The notes below the pieces were generated by a model. The model ran no database searches. It was not told the DNA's origin and worked only from the letters and a program-made list of their open reading frames with translations. Of a stretch of 64,000 nucleotides of DNA, positions 54,147 through 64,000 are shown piece by piece. The translations under genes and the position numbers were made by a program. Source of the stretch: Manihot esculenta (Eukaryota; Streptophyta; Magnoliopsida; Malpighiales; Euphorbiaceae). The first letter of the stretch is position 1, and each line of letters begins with the position of its first letter. The stretch lies in assembly GCF_001659605.2 (NCBI RefSeq), contig NC_035178.2:10548062-10612061 (forward strand). Direction: 5' to 3'.

Positions 54147-54944
54147 TTAAAAAGGAAAAACAAGACAATTAAACAAGAGTAAAATACTCGCATCCCTGCA
54201 GTCTTGAAGACTGGACACAAACATGCATTTCTCGACATCATACTTCTGCTTAATAGAAGTCAGCCGGAGATAGCCGACCTGCTTAGAGAGGCTTAGCTGG
54301 GAGAGATCATTGCAGCCCAAAGGGACATCCCTCCAAGGGAGGTCCACCTCCCAAGACAACCCGGAGCCCCCTTTCAGCTCCACCACAGCGAACACCTCTG
54401 CCCAACCTTTGATTGAGCCTTTATGACTTGAAAAAATGGACAACCCTCCTCGGGGGGCAAAGTAGTAAAAATTCTGACTCGCCCTGACCAGCCGGAAAAA
54501 GGTAACAAACAAACGAGCTGTGGGCGTGATACCCCAGCTCAGACCGACAGACTCAAAGGAGCACATGAATAGAATGGAATTGGGGGCAAGCATTCGAGGA
54601 GTTATTCCGAAATACCGAAAGACCTCGATAAAAAAAGGTGAGAAGAGAAAAGTTAAGCCATACTCGCGCTGTTTGACAAAGAAAATCAAACTGCGGTTCT
54701 TTTGAGGGTCGATTAAACAGGAGGAAGGAGGATCGAGAAGAACGATCCTCTCATTAGGAAGGGGAGCCCGAATGCGAAAGAGAGGAGTATCCAGATACTC
54801 TAGGGAAAAGAAATTTACTAGGGAAGAAGGGGTAACGTTAGACTTCAAATTCATGACATCGGGAAACTTGGGACCCTCTATTATAGAGTAGAAGACGTAC
54901 CTTAGAAATAATTTTTCAAGGAGATAGGAGGAATGGAGCAACAT
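54147..54944 (-). CDS. Retroelement ORF, 'putative transposase, gypsy type' domain
   Basis: A 265-codon minus-strand frame. The features I recognise are PLPNERIVLLDPPSS, GLTFLFSPFFIEVFRYFGIT then PRMLAPNSILFMCSFESV, a FFRLVRASQNFYYFAPRGG core and a Trp-rich WEVDLPWRD end. This is the layout of the plant family called 'transposase (putative), gypsy type', which accompanies large Ty3/gypsy (Tat/Ogre-like) and non-autonomous retroelements; its biochemical role is not established. No reverse transcriptase lies next to it. The frame is open from ATG to stop, although the final LLLFNCLVFPF may be read-through of an intron. The duplicated segments at 53320 and 55290 may be its LTRs. Confidence 0.6.
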   Translation of the reverse strand: MLLHSSYLLEKLFLRYVFYSIIEGPKFPDVMNLKSNVTPSSLVNFFSLEYLDTPLFRIRAPLPNERIVLLDPPSSCLIDPQKNRSLIFFVKQREYGLTFLFSPFFIEVFRYFGITPRMLAPNSILFMCSFESVGLSWGITPTARLFVTFFRLVRASQNFYYFAPRGGLSIFSSHKGSIKGWAEVFAVVELKGGSGLSWEVDLPWRDVPLGCNDLSQLSLSKQVGYLRLTSIKQKYDVEKCMFVSSLQDCRDASILLLFNCLVFPF

Positions 54945-55525
54945 AGGAAGCTAACAAAGAAGAAGAGTTCTGGAAAGTTTCAGAGATTTTTTGAATTTTG
55001 AAGACGGTAAGGCAGGGAAAAGACTGAGACGTTTTGATAGAGATAGGTCTAGAGCCATGCGGTCATAATGAATTCTAGGGATTTACCCCCTCATCACTCA
55101 TGCAATAATTGCTGAAGAGGTAAAGGGGCAATTGATAGCCGCTGGGTTTCCACCCCACTGGACAAGGTTAAGCCCGAAAAGGCAGGGTTAGCCCAAAGCC
55201 CACGAGGTCTCCAGGATCGCACAGCCCGGCATCTTTAGGCCGGATCCAAAGACATGAAAAGGGGGCCAGGTCGCTCACAAGCCTAAGCCTAGTAGGCTGA
55301 AACTTAGCTCAGTGACGTGACAAGAGGAAGGACAGCAGGCCTAGTCACTTCGCAGCCCTGCCCGCTTGTGCAGCGAAGGGAATTAAATGGTCGCCTGACA
55401 TGGAGAGGGCCTCTGAAATATCCGTACGCACGGACCAGTGTGACAGGACAGGTGTCACTGTAGCAGAGAGACTGTTACGCATCACTAGCAGACAAAAGGA
55501 AAAAGAATAAAAGAGGAGGCACGCC
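54945..55525. mobile_element. Flank of the gypsy-type ORF; truncated LTR-like segment
   Basis: Contains CCGAAAAGGCAGGGTTAGCC, CACGAGGTCTCCAGGATCGC and the duplicated segment 55290-55520. It is cut at 55525 by the Tekay-like element, so the rest of this older repeat should reappear beyond the window's right edge. Confidence 0.5.
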
Positions 55526-57795
55526 TGTAATACCCGGCTAGACTCCGGTATCGGAATTCCTACCGTCCGGTGGAATTTGGGTGTCGGAAACCTCTAGAAG
55601 GGTAAAAGCATGTATTTTAATGTTTTAAGTACGATTTTAAATAAGTTTTTGCATGAAAATTCTTTAAGGAAAAACTCAGGTTCGGCCGCCGAAACTCACT
55701 TTCGGCCGCCGAACATGCATGGACTTTGGGAGGCACGTTAGGCCCCCGAAAGTCTAAGTGAGGGAAGTGCAGGTTCGGCCGCCGAACTCCAAGTTCGGCC
55801 GCCGAACCTTGCATGCATACGGAGGCACCTTCGGCCCCCGAACGTGGCCTGGCCAGCCACCTATAAAAGGGGCACTTAGCCGAAATGGGAGAGTTTTCTC
55901 CCATTTTCGACCTCAGCGAGCTTCCGACCTCCCTCTCCCAAATCTTGTGTTTTTCCTTCAATCCCCACCATTTCCTTTGAGTTTTAAGGTTCCACAAGAG
56001 TTTTTAAGTGTTTTTAAGCAAGTTTGGAGCTTGGAAGTCTTGGAGCTAAATCCCTCCATTTTCCGAGCTAGGATCGTTCTTCCTCTAGATCTTCAAGAGG
56101 TAAGCTTCGATCTATACTTCTTTTATGTTTTATGAAAGTTTTATGCAAGTTGATGGGGTAGAATGCATGTTTAGGTTATGTGTATGTTTATGGGTATAAT
56201 GTATGCTTTGATGAACAATGTATGTTGATGTTTGTGTGTTTGGAATGTTGTAGATGGGGTTTATTGTAGTTTGAGACCCCTAGGTGTGATGTATGATGTG
56301 TATGCATGAGTAGAGACAAGTCTATGCATGTTTTGAGGCGTTTTGGAGGCTATGGACACAAGGGAGCCGAGTTTCTGCCCTTCGGCAGAAACTCAGGTTC
56401 GGCCGCCGAAGTGACTTTCGGCCGCCGAACCCCCTTGTGGAGGCAGTTTCGGCTGCCGAAGCCTGCCCCCGAAACTCAAGTTTCGTCTCTGTCTGGGAGG
56501 TTCGGCCGCCGAAAGTGCCGCCGAACCTGCATGACTTTCGGCTGCAGAGGGACTTTCGGCCGCCGAACCTGCCGCCGAAAGTGCCCTGTTTAGCCGTTTC
56601 TTGCATGATTTCATGTGATGTTTTCAGGGTGTTTCAGGGGGTCTTTGGAGAGTTTTTTTGGAGTCTTGTTCATGTATGTTTGGTGCCTCATTTGAGTCCA
56701 CCTGTGTAGGTTCGGACCCGAGGAACCGAGACCCCCGGTTGTGAGACAGTCGTTCAGAGTTCGTTGTTAAAGCTTCAGTTACCAGGTGAGTGGAACAACC
56801 CCTTAAGCTTTAAAGGAAATGAATAAATGAATAAATCATTAAGCATTGCCCATGCATCATTATGCCATGCAATATTAGGTTGTTTGCATTAGAATTCACG
56901 AATATGTTGCATTGCACACTTTGTTGTTGATGCGGATGAATGTTGAATGATCCATTAGCCCTAGTATGTCATGATAGCCTATGTGAGTCCAGGTGTGCCT
57001 GCTACGGCTCTACGCCCCTGGCACTATGACTGATTATGGAAGTCCGGGTGTGCCTGCTACGGCTCTACGCCCCCGGCATGTATGAGTAAGAAAGATTGGG
57101 GCTATATGGTGACAAGTTCATCCTTTTTGTGAAATGTCTGTGTTATGGCGCATACATGAAAGCATGAATAAGAAATAGTTAAAGGATAACAATAATAATA
57201 AAACGAATAATAATATACCTAAAAATGGTGGAATTAAAACAAATGTTTTTAGTTTCTGCTCACTGGGCTCTAGTAGCTCACCCCACTCCCTTATCCCCAG
57301 AGTTGCAGGTACAAGATAGATCAAGAAGACGGCTAGATTGAAGTCAAGTCATGTATGTTGTAATAGATAGTTGTGGACATGAACATGATGTAATGATTAT
57401 TTATGATCATGTAATGTAATGTAATGATGATGATGATGATTGAGGATTAGTATGTGCTTGACCCTATGTCTATGGTTATCCCTTTAATACATGATTTATA
57501 GAAATGTTTTTATGATATAATTGATAGTCCAAGCTTATCGAATGATGAAATACCCCATTGGAGCATTTGATGAGGACTCCAGTGGTGGTTATGTTTATAG
57601 ATGTGCTCTTGTTCAGGTTAAGCTTGGAAAAAAAAAAAAAAAGAAAGAAAAAGTTTACAGTTTCATGTATGTTGTTGATCATGTATGGGATTCCACAGGT
57701 TTACAGGAGGTATGTAGGCTTGCTACGGGTCCCGGCGGCCTTAAGCCGATCTGGATCCTAGCGCCGGTAACGGGTCGGATTTCCGGGTCGTTACA
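55526..57795 (+). repeat. 5' LTR of the Tekay-like element
   Basis: Contains a TATA box (TATAAAAGG, 55862-55870), at least nine GGTTCGG-CCG-CCGAACC-type interrupted palindromes in two clusters (55680-55810 and 56396-56575), and a near-perfect tandem duplication of about 55 bp at 56985-57085 built on GTGCCTGCTACGGCTCTACG. The LTR frames of 94-126 codons, repeated in the 3' LTR, are not believed to be genes. Confidence 0.92.
55862..55870 (+). promoter_or_regulatory. LTR TATA box
   Basis: TATAAAAGG between the two palindrome clusters; transcription would start around 55895. The minus-strand LTRs of the related element have the same box in the same relative place. Confidence 0.6.
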
Positions 57796-57798
57796 GAG

Positions 57799-57810
57799 TG
57801 GTATCAGAGC
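57799..57810 (+). other. Primer-binding site (initiator Met tRNA)
   Basis: TGGTATCAGAGC, three bases after the LTR end; complementary to the 3' end of plant initiator methionine tRNA as in many plant Ty3/gypsy elements. Confidence 0.85.
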
Positions 57811-57996
57811 CCTAGGTTCATATGGTCGGACCTAATGTGTCGGGCTCATAGATGTTCTAGAAGGTCAAGCACACTAGGAAAATCATGTCCACTAGGATAG
57901 GATGCAGAGTCCTGTCTATATGATGATATGATATGCCATGATGATATGCATGTGCATAAATGCTATGCTATGATGCTATGTATGTGATGAGGGTTC

Positions 57997-60900
57997 ATGT
58001 GTTTCCACATGAACCATATGATGCTAATGAATGCTTGTGCTATGTGCTGTTTTTCAGAAGATAGAATGAGAGGAACTCGTCGATCAGCACGATTGACTGG
58101 AGTACCACCTGAGAATGAGGGCATGAGCGCCCGTCCTCCAGCATTGCCTAGGGCAATGTCTAGCAGGTCCAACAGGGACAGAGTAGCAAGAGACCCTAGA
58201 AGGTCTTTGGATCTGGGAAGAAGCAGATCAGTAAGAGGAACAGTGCAGGGAGGAGCGTCGGAGGATATGGAAGTAGATCAAAGGAGGGATGGCAGTCTCG
58301 GTGTGAGTGTACCGGAAGAGGGCATGGGAGAATCAGAAGGAGGCACTCAGGCCTCGAGTTATGTCCAGCCACATCACTACCCACCCTATTCACACCATCC
58401 AGGGTATTCGATGGGAGGTACATCGGATTACCCCAGTTTTAGCCCTTATCCTCCACATATGCCATACCCACCTTACTACCCACCATACTCTCAGTACCCT
58501 ATGTACCCACCTCCACCTCCCTATACCAGTACAGCAAACCCTACCCCAGGGGATGTTGCACCTCCACCACCACCAGTACCTACTGTCCCGGAAACACGAG
58601 TACCCAAATCTACCTCATCTGGAGGGAGCAAGGTCAAGATGACCGATTACATGAAGTTGGGTGCTCCGCAGTACCGAACAGGCGATGACCCATTTGAGTA
58701 TCTGAACAGGGTCAAGACTATTACAGATGAGATAGGGGCTGACGACAGTAGAGCCATTCAGATGGCTGGGTTCACACTGGAGTGCAAGAAGGCACGTGAT
58801 TGGTTTAAGAACTATGTGAACCCGAGAGCGGACAGTATGTCCTGGGGGGAATTCGCAAATGAGTTCGCAGGATGGGCTTTCCCTGAGAGCTCTAGAGAGC
58901 AGAAGATGATAGAATTCGAGCAGTTGAGGCAGACTGATCAGATGAGTGTGGAGGAGTACACAGACAGGTTCCTGGAGTTGTTGCCATATGCTGGGCTGAA
59001 TTTAGACACAGATCAAAAGAAATCAAGTAGATATATTATGAGGCTGCACTCCAGGTATTCCGCTTTGATACAGTCAGCAGAGAGGGAGAGTTTCCATGCC
59101 ATAGTGGATATGGCTAGGAGAATGGAGGCTTGTGCTATCGTTGAGGGGAAGGTAAAACAGTCAGTGGCACAGTCTTCTGGTTCCAAGACCCCAGGTGGGG
59201 AAAGGTTAGACTCTTCTTCTCTGAGCGCAGCAGTTGCAGGCAGTAAGAAGTGGGACAGAGGCCACAGAAAATCTAAGAAGAATAAGTTCTGGAACAAGAT
59301 CAAGTCAGGTCTGGGTTTAGGCAGTGGCTCAAGCTCTGGCGCAGAGGTTACAGCATGTATGAGATGTGGGAGACCACACAAGGGAGTATGTCTGGCAGGG
59401 ACAAACACATGTTTCAGATGCGGACAGGCGGGTCATTTGGCTCGAGACTGTCCTAGAGGAACCTTTACAGCACCGTCTCAGCAGACAGCCTCCGACAGTG
59501 TGGTGCAGCCAGTAGCTCCAGCCGCAACACAGGCCAGTGGCAGAGGCAGGGGAAGAGGGTCAGCCTCTTCATCAGCAGGATACAGAGGTGAAGGTCCATC
59601 AGCTCCGGCACGGATCTTCACTATGACTCAGCAGGAGGCCAGCACATCCAACACCGTGGTGGCAGGTAATCTCATCATAGGTTGTTCTGATGTGTATGCC
59701 TTAATGGACCCGGGTGCATCTCATTCTTTTGTTGCTCCGAGAGTCGTGGAGAGGGTAGGATTGATGGTCTCTGGGTTAGAGTGTCCCCTATGGGTCAGTG
59801 GACCCAAGTGTGACCCGTCAGTGGCAGAGGCAGTCTGCCAATGTAGTCCAGTTTTCATAGAGGGAAGATGCCTTTCCGCCGACCTTGTGGTTCTAGATTT
59901 GACAGATTTTGACGTCATTCTAGGGATGGATTGGTTATCGACCCATGGTGCTACCTTGGACTGTAGAGACAAGGTAGTCAGATTCAGAGATCAGGATGGG
60001 TCAGAGGTCGTCTTCAGAGGAGACAAGAGGGGTACACCTAGAGGTCTGATCTCAGCTCTTCAGGCTCGTAGGTTGCTTAGGAGGGGATGTCAGGGGTTTC
60101 TAGCTCATGTGAGGGAGTTAGATAGTCATGTCAGAGAGCCCGCCTCAGTGCCTGTGGTGAGTGAGTTCTTAGATGTTTTCCCAGACGAGCTGCCAGGGTT
60201 ACCACCTGCTAGGGAGATAGAGTTCGAGATTGAGTTAATGCCTGGTACCAGACCGATCTCTATCCCTCCCTACAGGATGGCACCAGCTGAATTGAAAGAA
60301 CTGAAGGAACAATTACAAGAACTGGTAGATAAGGGTTTCATCCGACCGAGTACTTCACCTTGGGGTGCTCCGGTTTTGTTTGTGAGGAAGAAAGATGGAT
60401 CCCTCAGACTTTGTATCGACTACAGACAGTTGAACAAGGTTACTACCAAGAACAAGTACCCTTTGCCGAGGATCGATGATCTATTCGACCAGCTAGCAGG
60501 AGCAGGTTGTTTCTCCAAAATAGATCTGAGATCAGGGTACCATCAGTTGAGGATAAGGAATGAAGATGTACCGAAGACAGCTTTCAGGACCAGGTATGGG
60601 CACTATGAGTTCCTTGTGATGCCGTTTGGGTTAACCAACGCCCCTGCAGCATTCATGGACCTCATGAACAGAGTATTCAGTCAGTATCTGGATCACTTCG
60701 TTATTGTCTTCATAGATGATATCTTAGTGTATTCCAGAAATGCAGAGGAGCATGCCCATCACCTGAGGACAGCTTTGCAGACCTTGAGAGAGCATGGCTT
60801 GTATGCCAAGTTCTCCAAGTGTGAATTTTGGCTTAGGAGCATTTCATTCTTGGGGCACATTGTGTCAGAACAGGGTATTGAAGTAGACCCCAAGAAGGTA

Positions 60901-63051
60901 GAGGCTGTAGCTAACTGGCCTAGACCCACCACAGTGACCGAGATCAAAAGTTTTCTGGGTTTAGCAGGTTACTACAGGAGGTTCGTTCAGGACTTCTCAA
61001 AAATTGCTGCTCCTATGACCAAATTGACAAAGAAGAATCAGAAGTTCGTATGGACCGATCAGTGTGAGGAAAGCTTTGAGGAGCTTAAGAGGAGGCTGAC
61101 TTCAGCACCGGTGTTAGCTTTGCCAAAAAGTGATGATGACTTCTCAGTATATTGTGATGCGTCCCGTGTGGGACTGGGTTGTGTGCTAATGCAAAATGAG
61201 AGGGTGATCGCTTACGCTTCTAGGCAGCTGAAGAAGCATGAGCTGAATTACCCCACACATGACCTAGAGATGGCAGCAGTGATCTTTGCACTCAAGATGT
61301 GGAGGCATTACCTTTATGGGGTAAAGTGTGAGATCTTCACAGATCATAAGAGCCTGCAATACATCCTGAGTCAGAGAGAACTGAACATGAGGCAGAGGAG
61401 ATGGGTAGAGCTGTTGAGTGACTATGATTGCAAGATTCAGTACCATCCGGGTAAGGCGAATGTTGTGGCAGACGCCCTAAGCCGGAAATCACTCGGCAGT
61501 CTATCCCACATTTCAGCAGAGAGGAGACCGGTGGTGAAGGAGTTCCATAGACTTATGAGTGAGGGATTACAGTTGGAGTTGTCTGGCACAGGTGCCTTAG
61601 TGGCTCAGATGAGAGTGACACCCGTGTTTCTGGAGCAGATAGCTCAGAAACAGCATGAGGACCCAGAGTTGGTCAGGATAGCCAGAACGGTTCAGTCAGG
61701 CCAGAGTAATGAGTTCAAGTTTGATGATAAGGGGATCCTCCGCTACGGGAACAGATTATGTGTGCCAGATGACATTGGTCTGAAGGGAGATATTATGGGG
61801 GAAGCCCATAATACCAGGTATAGTGTTCACCCTGGGGCCACCAAGATGTATCAGGATCTGAAAAGAGTATATTGGTGGCCAGCTATGAAGAAGGACGTGG
61901 CACTGTTCGTGTCAGCCTGCGACGTGTGTCAGAGGGTGAAACTAGAGCATCAGAAGCCGGCTGGAATGTTGAATCCACTACCGATTCCAGAATGGAAATG
62001 GGAAAATATAGCTATGGACTTCGTAGTGGGGCTACCGGCGACGTCCAACAGATTGGACTCCATATGGGTGATTGTGGACAGACTCACCAAATCTGCTCAC
62101 TTCATCCCTGTCAGGAGTGGTTACTCTGTGGACAAGTTGGCGCAGGTGTACGTGGATGAGATTGTCAGACTGCATGGGGTCCCGGTGTCTATAGTGTCAG
62201 ATAGAGGGCCCCAGTTCACCTCCAGGTTTTGGCGGAGTCTGCAGAACGCTATGGGTACCAGATTAGACTTCAGTACTGCCTTCCACCCACAGACAGACGG
62301 ACAGTCAGAGAGGACCATCCAGACAATAGAGGATATGCTCAGAATGTGTGTGCTAGATTTTGGCGGTTCTTGGAGGCAGCATCTACCTTTGGCGGAGTTT
62401 GCCTACAATAACAGCTATCATGCTAGCATAGGGATGGCTCCATATGAAGCTTTATATGGGAGGAAGTGCAGATCACCAATCTGCTGGGAGGAAGTAGGAG
62501 AGAGGACTCTTGCGGGTCCGGAGTTAGTAGAGCTTACCAGCAGGGTGGTACCCATAATCAGAGAGAGGATCAAAACTGCTGCTAGTCGGCAGAAGAGCTA
62601 TGCAGATATCCGCAGAAGACAGCTAGAGTTTCAGGAGGGGGATTTGGTTTTGCTCAAGGTGTCTCCTATGAAAGGAGTGGTTCGGTTCGGGAAGAAGGGT
62701 AAGTTAGCTCCACGGTACATCGGTCCTTTCGAGGTGCTTCAGAGGGTCGGTAATGTGTCGTACAAGCTAGACTTGCCTGCTTCGATGGAGAGAATCCATC
62801 CGGTTTTCCATGTTTCTCTGTTACGGAAGTACGTGTCGGATCCCGGAAAGGTTCTTAGCGAGCCTGATATGGAGATCCAAGAGGATCTCACTTATGTTGA
62901 ACAGCCAGTGCGGATTCTTGACACTCAGATCAGAAAGTTAAGGAACAAGGAAATCCCGATGGTGAAAGTCCTTTGGAACCACCACAATTTGGAAGAATGC
63001 ACTTGGGAGACCCGGGAGTCCATGCTCCAGCAATACCCCCATCTGTTTTGA
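57997..63051 (+). CDS. Gag-Pol polyprotein of a Tekay-like chromovirus
   Basis: One uninterrupted 1684-codon frame. The more likely start is the Met at 58066 (MRGTRRSAR), since the 23 residues before it are Met/Cys/His-rich and follow an acceptor-like TTTTTCAG. Order: Tyr/Pro-rich Gag N-part, retrotransposon capsid domain (about 225-330), tandem zinc knuckles [12 protein letters not shown] and [14 protein letters not shown] (about 450-485), and protease (MDPGASHSF near 570). Reverse transcriptase follows ([39 protein letters not shown] near 905), then RNase H (YCDAS, E, TDH) and integrase. The integrase has an HHCC finger, then D of MDFVVGLP, D of [12 protein letters not shown] and E of [10 protein letters not shown] chromodomain-like C-terminus (about 1635-1684, [30 protein letters not shown]) completes it. 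In chromoviruses that end helps target insertion to heterochromatin. The protease triplet is D-P-G rather than D-S/T-G; similar variants occur in some plant elements. Confidence 0.92.
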   Translation: MCFHMNHMMLMNACAMCCFSEDRMRGTRRSARLTGVPPENEGMSARPPALPRAMSSRSNRDRVARDPRRSLDLGRSRSVRGTVQGGASEDMEVDQRRDGSLGVSVPEEGMGESEGGTQASSYVQPHHYPPYSHHPGYSMGGTSDYPSFSPYPPHMPYPPYYPPYSQYPMYPPPPPYTSTANPTPGDVAPPPPPVPTVPETRVPKSTSSGGSKVKMTDYMKLGAPQYRTGDDPFEYLNRVKTITDEIGADDSRAIQMAGFTLECKKARDWFKNYVNPRADSMSWGEFANEFAGWAFPESSREQKMIEFEQLRQTDQMSVEEYTDRFLELLPYAGLNLDTDQKKSSRYIMRLHSRYSALIQSAERESFHAIVDMARRMEACAIVEGKVKQSVAQSSGSKTPGGERLDSSSLSAAVAGSKKWDRGHRKSKKNKFWNKIKSGLGLGSGSSSGAEVTACMRCGRPHKGVCLAGTNTCFRCGQAGHLARDCPRGTFTAPSQQTASDSVVQPVAPAATQASGRGRGRGSASSSAGYRGEGPSAPARIFTMTQQEASTSNTVVAGNLIIGCSDVYALMDPGASHSFVAPRVVERVGLMVSGLECPLWVSGPKCDPSVAEAVCQCSPVFIEGRCLSADLVVLDLTDFDVILGMDWLSTHGATLDCRDKVVRFRDQDGSEVVFRGDKRGTPRGLISALQARRLLRRGCQGFLAHVRELDSHVREPASVPVVSEFLDVFPDELPGLPPAREIEFEIELMPGTRPISIPPYRMAPAELKELKEQLQELVDKGFIRPSTSPWGAPVLFVRKKDGSLRLCIDYRQLNKVTTKNKYPLPRIDDLFDQLAGAGCFSKIDLRSGYHQLRIRNEDVPKTAFRTRYGHYEFLVMPFGLTNAPAAFMDLMNRVFSQYLDHFVIVFIDDILVYSRNAEEHAHHLRTALQTLREHGLYAKFSKCEFWLRSISFLGHIVSEQGIEVDPKKVEAVANWPRPTTVTEIKSFLGLAGYYRRFVQDFSKIAAPMTKLTKKNQKFVWTDQCEESFEELKRRLTSAPVLALPKSDDDFSVYCDASRVGLGCVLMQNERVIAYASRQLKKHELNYPTHDLEMAAVIFALKMWRHYLYGVKCEIFTDHKSLQYILSQRELNMRQRRWVELLSDYDCKIQYHPGKANVVADALSRKSLGSLSHISAERRPVVKEFHRLMSEGLQLELSGTGALVAQMRVTPVFLEQIAQKQHEDPELVRIARTVQSGQSNEFKFDDKGILRYGNRLCVPDDIGLKGDIMGEAHNTRYSVHPGATKMYQDLKRVYWWPAMKKDVALFVSACDVCQRVKLEHQKPAGMLNPLPIPEWKWENIAMDFVVGLPATSNRLDSIWVIVDRLTKSAHFIPVRSGYSVDKLAQVYVDEIVRLHGVPVSIVSDRGPQFTSRFWRSLQNAMGTRLDFSTAFHPQTDGQSERTIQTIEDMLRMCVLDFGGSWRQHLPLAEFAYNNSYHASIGMAPYEALYGRKCRSPICWEEVGERTLAGPELVELTSRVVPIIRERIKTAASRQKSYADIRRRQLEFQEGDLVLLKVSPMKGVVRFGKKGKLAPRYIGPFEVLQRVGNVSYKLDLPASMERIHPVFHVSLLRKYVSDPGKVLSEPDMEIQEDLTYVEQPVRILDTQIRKLRNKEIPMVKVLWNHHNLEECTWETRESMLQQYPHLF

Positions 63052-63145
63052 GGTGAGTGTTAGTTGTTCTATGTGTTGCATGTATGATATATTGTATGAT
63101 ATATTGTATGTTATGATTGATGCCATGCTTTGTATGTTAGTTGAG

Positions 63146-63182
63146 GAACATTCGGGGACGAATGTTCATAAGGGGGGGAGAA
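63146..63182 (+). other. Hairpin and polypurine tract before the 3' LTR
   Basis: GAACATTCG-GGGA-CGAATGTTC is a perfect 9-bp inverted repeat with a 4-base loop, followed by ATAAGGGGGGGAGAA, the plus-strand priming tract. The related element has the same hairpin and tract at 43140-43175 on the minus strand. Confidence 0.7.
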
Positions 63183-64000
63183 TGTAATACCCGGCTAGAC
63201 TCCGGTATCGGAATTCCTACCGTCCGGTGGAATTTGGGTGTCGGAAACCTCTAGAAGGGTAAAAGCATGTATTTTAATGTTTTAAGTACGATTTTAAATA
63301 AGTTTTTGCATGAAAATTCTTTAAGGAAAAACTCAGGTTCGGCCGCCGAAACTCACTTTCGGCCGCCGAACATGCATGGACTTTGGGAGGCACGTTAGGC
63401 CCCCGAAAGTCTAAGTGAGGGAAGTGCAGGTTCGGCCGCCGAACTCCAAGTTCGGCCGCCGAACCTTGCATGCATACGGAGGCACCTTCGGCCCCCGAAC
63501 GTGGCCTGGCCAGCCACCTATAAAAGGGGCACTTAGCCGAAATGGGAGAGTTTTCTCCCATTTTCGACCTCAGCGAGCTTCCGACCTCCCTCTCCCAAAT
63601 CTTGTGTTTTTCCTTCAATCCCCACCATTTCCTTTGAGTTTTAAGGTTCCACAAGAGTTTTTAAGTGTTTTTAAGCAAGTTTGGAGCTTGGAAGTCTTGG
63701 AGCTAAATCCCTCCATTTTCCGAGCTAGGATCGTTCTTCCTCTAGATCTTCAAGAGGTAAGCTTCGATCTATACTTCTTTTATGTTTTATGAAAGTTTTA
63801 TGCAAGTTGATGGGGTAGAATGCATGTTTAGGTTATGTGTATGTTTATGGGTATAATGTATGCTTTGATGAACAATGTATGTTGATGTTTGTGTGTTTGG
63901 AATGTTGTAGATGGGGTTTATTGTAGTTTGAGACCCCTAGGTGTGATGTATGATGTGTATGCATGAGTAGAGACAAGTCTATGCATGTTTTGAGGCGTTT
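63183..64000 (+). repeat. 3' LTR of the Tekay-like element, first 818 bp
   Basis: Matches 55526-56343 at a constant offset of 7657. I saw no difference by eye. It is truncated by the window edge, not by a break in the element. Confidence 0.92.

Larger units (their letters stand above)
55526..64000 (+). mobile_element. Young, apparently intact Tekay-like chromovirus (Ty3/gypsy), 3' LTR cut by the window
   Basis: 5' LTR 55526-57795 (2270 bp, TGTAATACCCGG...GGTCGTTACA), then GAG and the primer-binding site TGGTATCAGAGC (57799-57810). Next come the Gag-Pol frame 57997-63051 and the polypurine tract AAGGGGGGGAGAA (ending 63182). The 3' LTR starts at 63183; its visible 818 bp look identical to the 5' LTR. 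The 5 bp before the element is acgcc (55521-55525); the matching duplication should follow the 3' LTR near 65450. Identical LTR parts and an unbroken 1684-codon frame mean a very recent insertion that may still be able to move. Confidence 0.92.

Noticed and set aside
55617..56709. LTR frames of 73-126 codons, also seen at 63274-63792
   Set aside because: Same reason: LTR composition, no start context or domain.
1..64000. CRISPR arrays, operons, phage or bacterial defence systems
   Set aside because: The window is plant nuclear DNA with introns and LTR elements; the repeats present do not have the regular repeat-spacer form.
1..64000. tRNA or rRNA genes
   Set aside because: I found no intact tRNA cloverleaf or rRNA segment; the only tRNA-like sequence is the SINE at 9552-9647, and primer-binding sites are 12-base matches only.

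Overview
This is nuclear DNA from a eudicot plant. Genes carry GT-AG introns, intergenic DNA is very AT-rich, and most of the right third is LTR retrotransposon. The general look of the proteins and repeats would fit a Euphorbiaceae genome (cassava or rubber tree type), but that is an impression and I could not test it.

Gene-bearing part, 1-36000. The window opens on the last exon (100-210) of a beta-galactosidase gene with a C-terminal galactose-lectin (SUEL) domain. About 3.4 kb downstream lies a second, damaged BGAL16-like copy (3589-6711). It lacks the first exons, has a frameshift near 6180 and stops before the lectin domain. Between them sits a 767-bp inverted-repeat transposon filled with a CTT microsatellite. 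Next come AT-rich DNA with a CACTA-type transposon end (7514), a SINE with a 17-bp target-site duplication (9552-9647), and the first copies of a dispersed repeat family. Two receptor-like kinases follow: a CEPR2-type leucine-rich-repeat kinase (15035-18007) and an intronless CRINKLY4-related kinase of CCR4 type (21232-23583). After an odd degenerate tandem-repeat tract (25385-27125) come an amino acid permease of the AAP family (six exons, 30975-33129) and, tail to tail with it, a diverged GOT1-like vesicle-transport gene on the minus strand (33579-35530) with a C-terminal frameshift.

Transposon-dominated part, 36000-64000. A 721-bp hAT-type element (38585-39305) has a 15-bp terminal repeat and an 8-bp duplication, and a nearby paralogous segment preserves the empty site. 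A possible GRF-zinc-finger/coiled-coil gene is split (39909-40055 and 48075-48239) by a minus-strand Ty3/gypsy element with two 2613-bp LTRs, an internal region reduced to gag and protease remnants, and a stray extra piece of 5' internal sequence. Then come nested, decayed retroelements, including a solo-looking LTR (52155-52753) and a 265-aa ORF of the 'putative transposase, gypsy type' family (54147-54944). The last 8.5 kb is a young, apparently intact chromovirus-type (Tekay-like) Ty3/gypsy element with a 1684-codon Gag-Pol frame; its 3' LTR runs off the window.

The two Ty3/gypsy elements are related. They share LTR termini, polypurine tract, a hairpin before that tract, and an unusual dense array of interrupted palindromes (GGTTCGG-CCG-CCGAACC) in two clusters around the LTR TATA box. 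The smaller one looks like a non-autonomous derivative of the same lineage. I found no convincing new multi-gene system. The most unusual signals are the palindrome arrays, the LTR-internal-LTR-partial-internal arrangement, and the dated insertions with empty site or target duplication.
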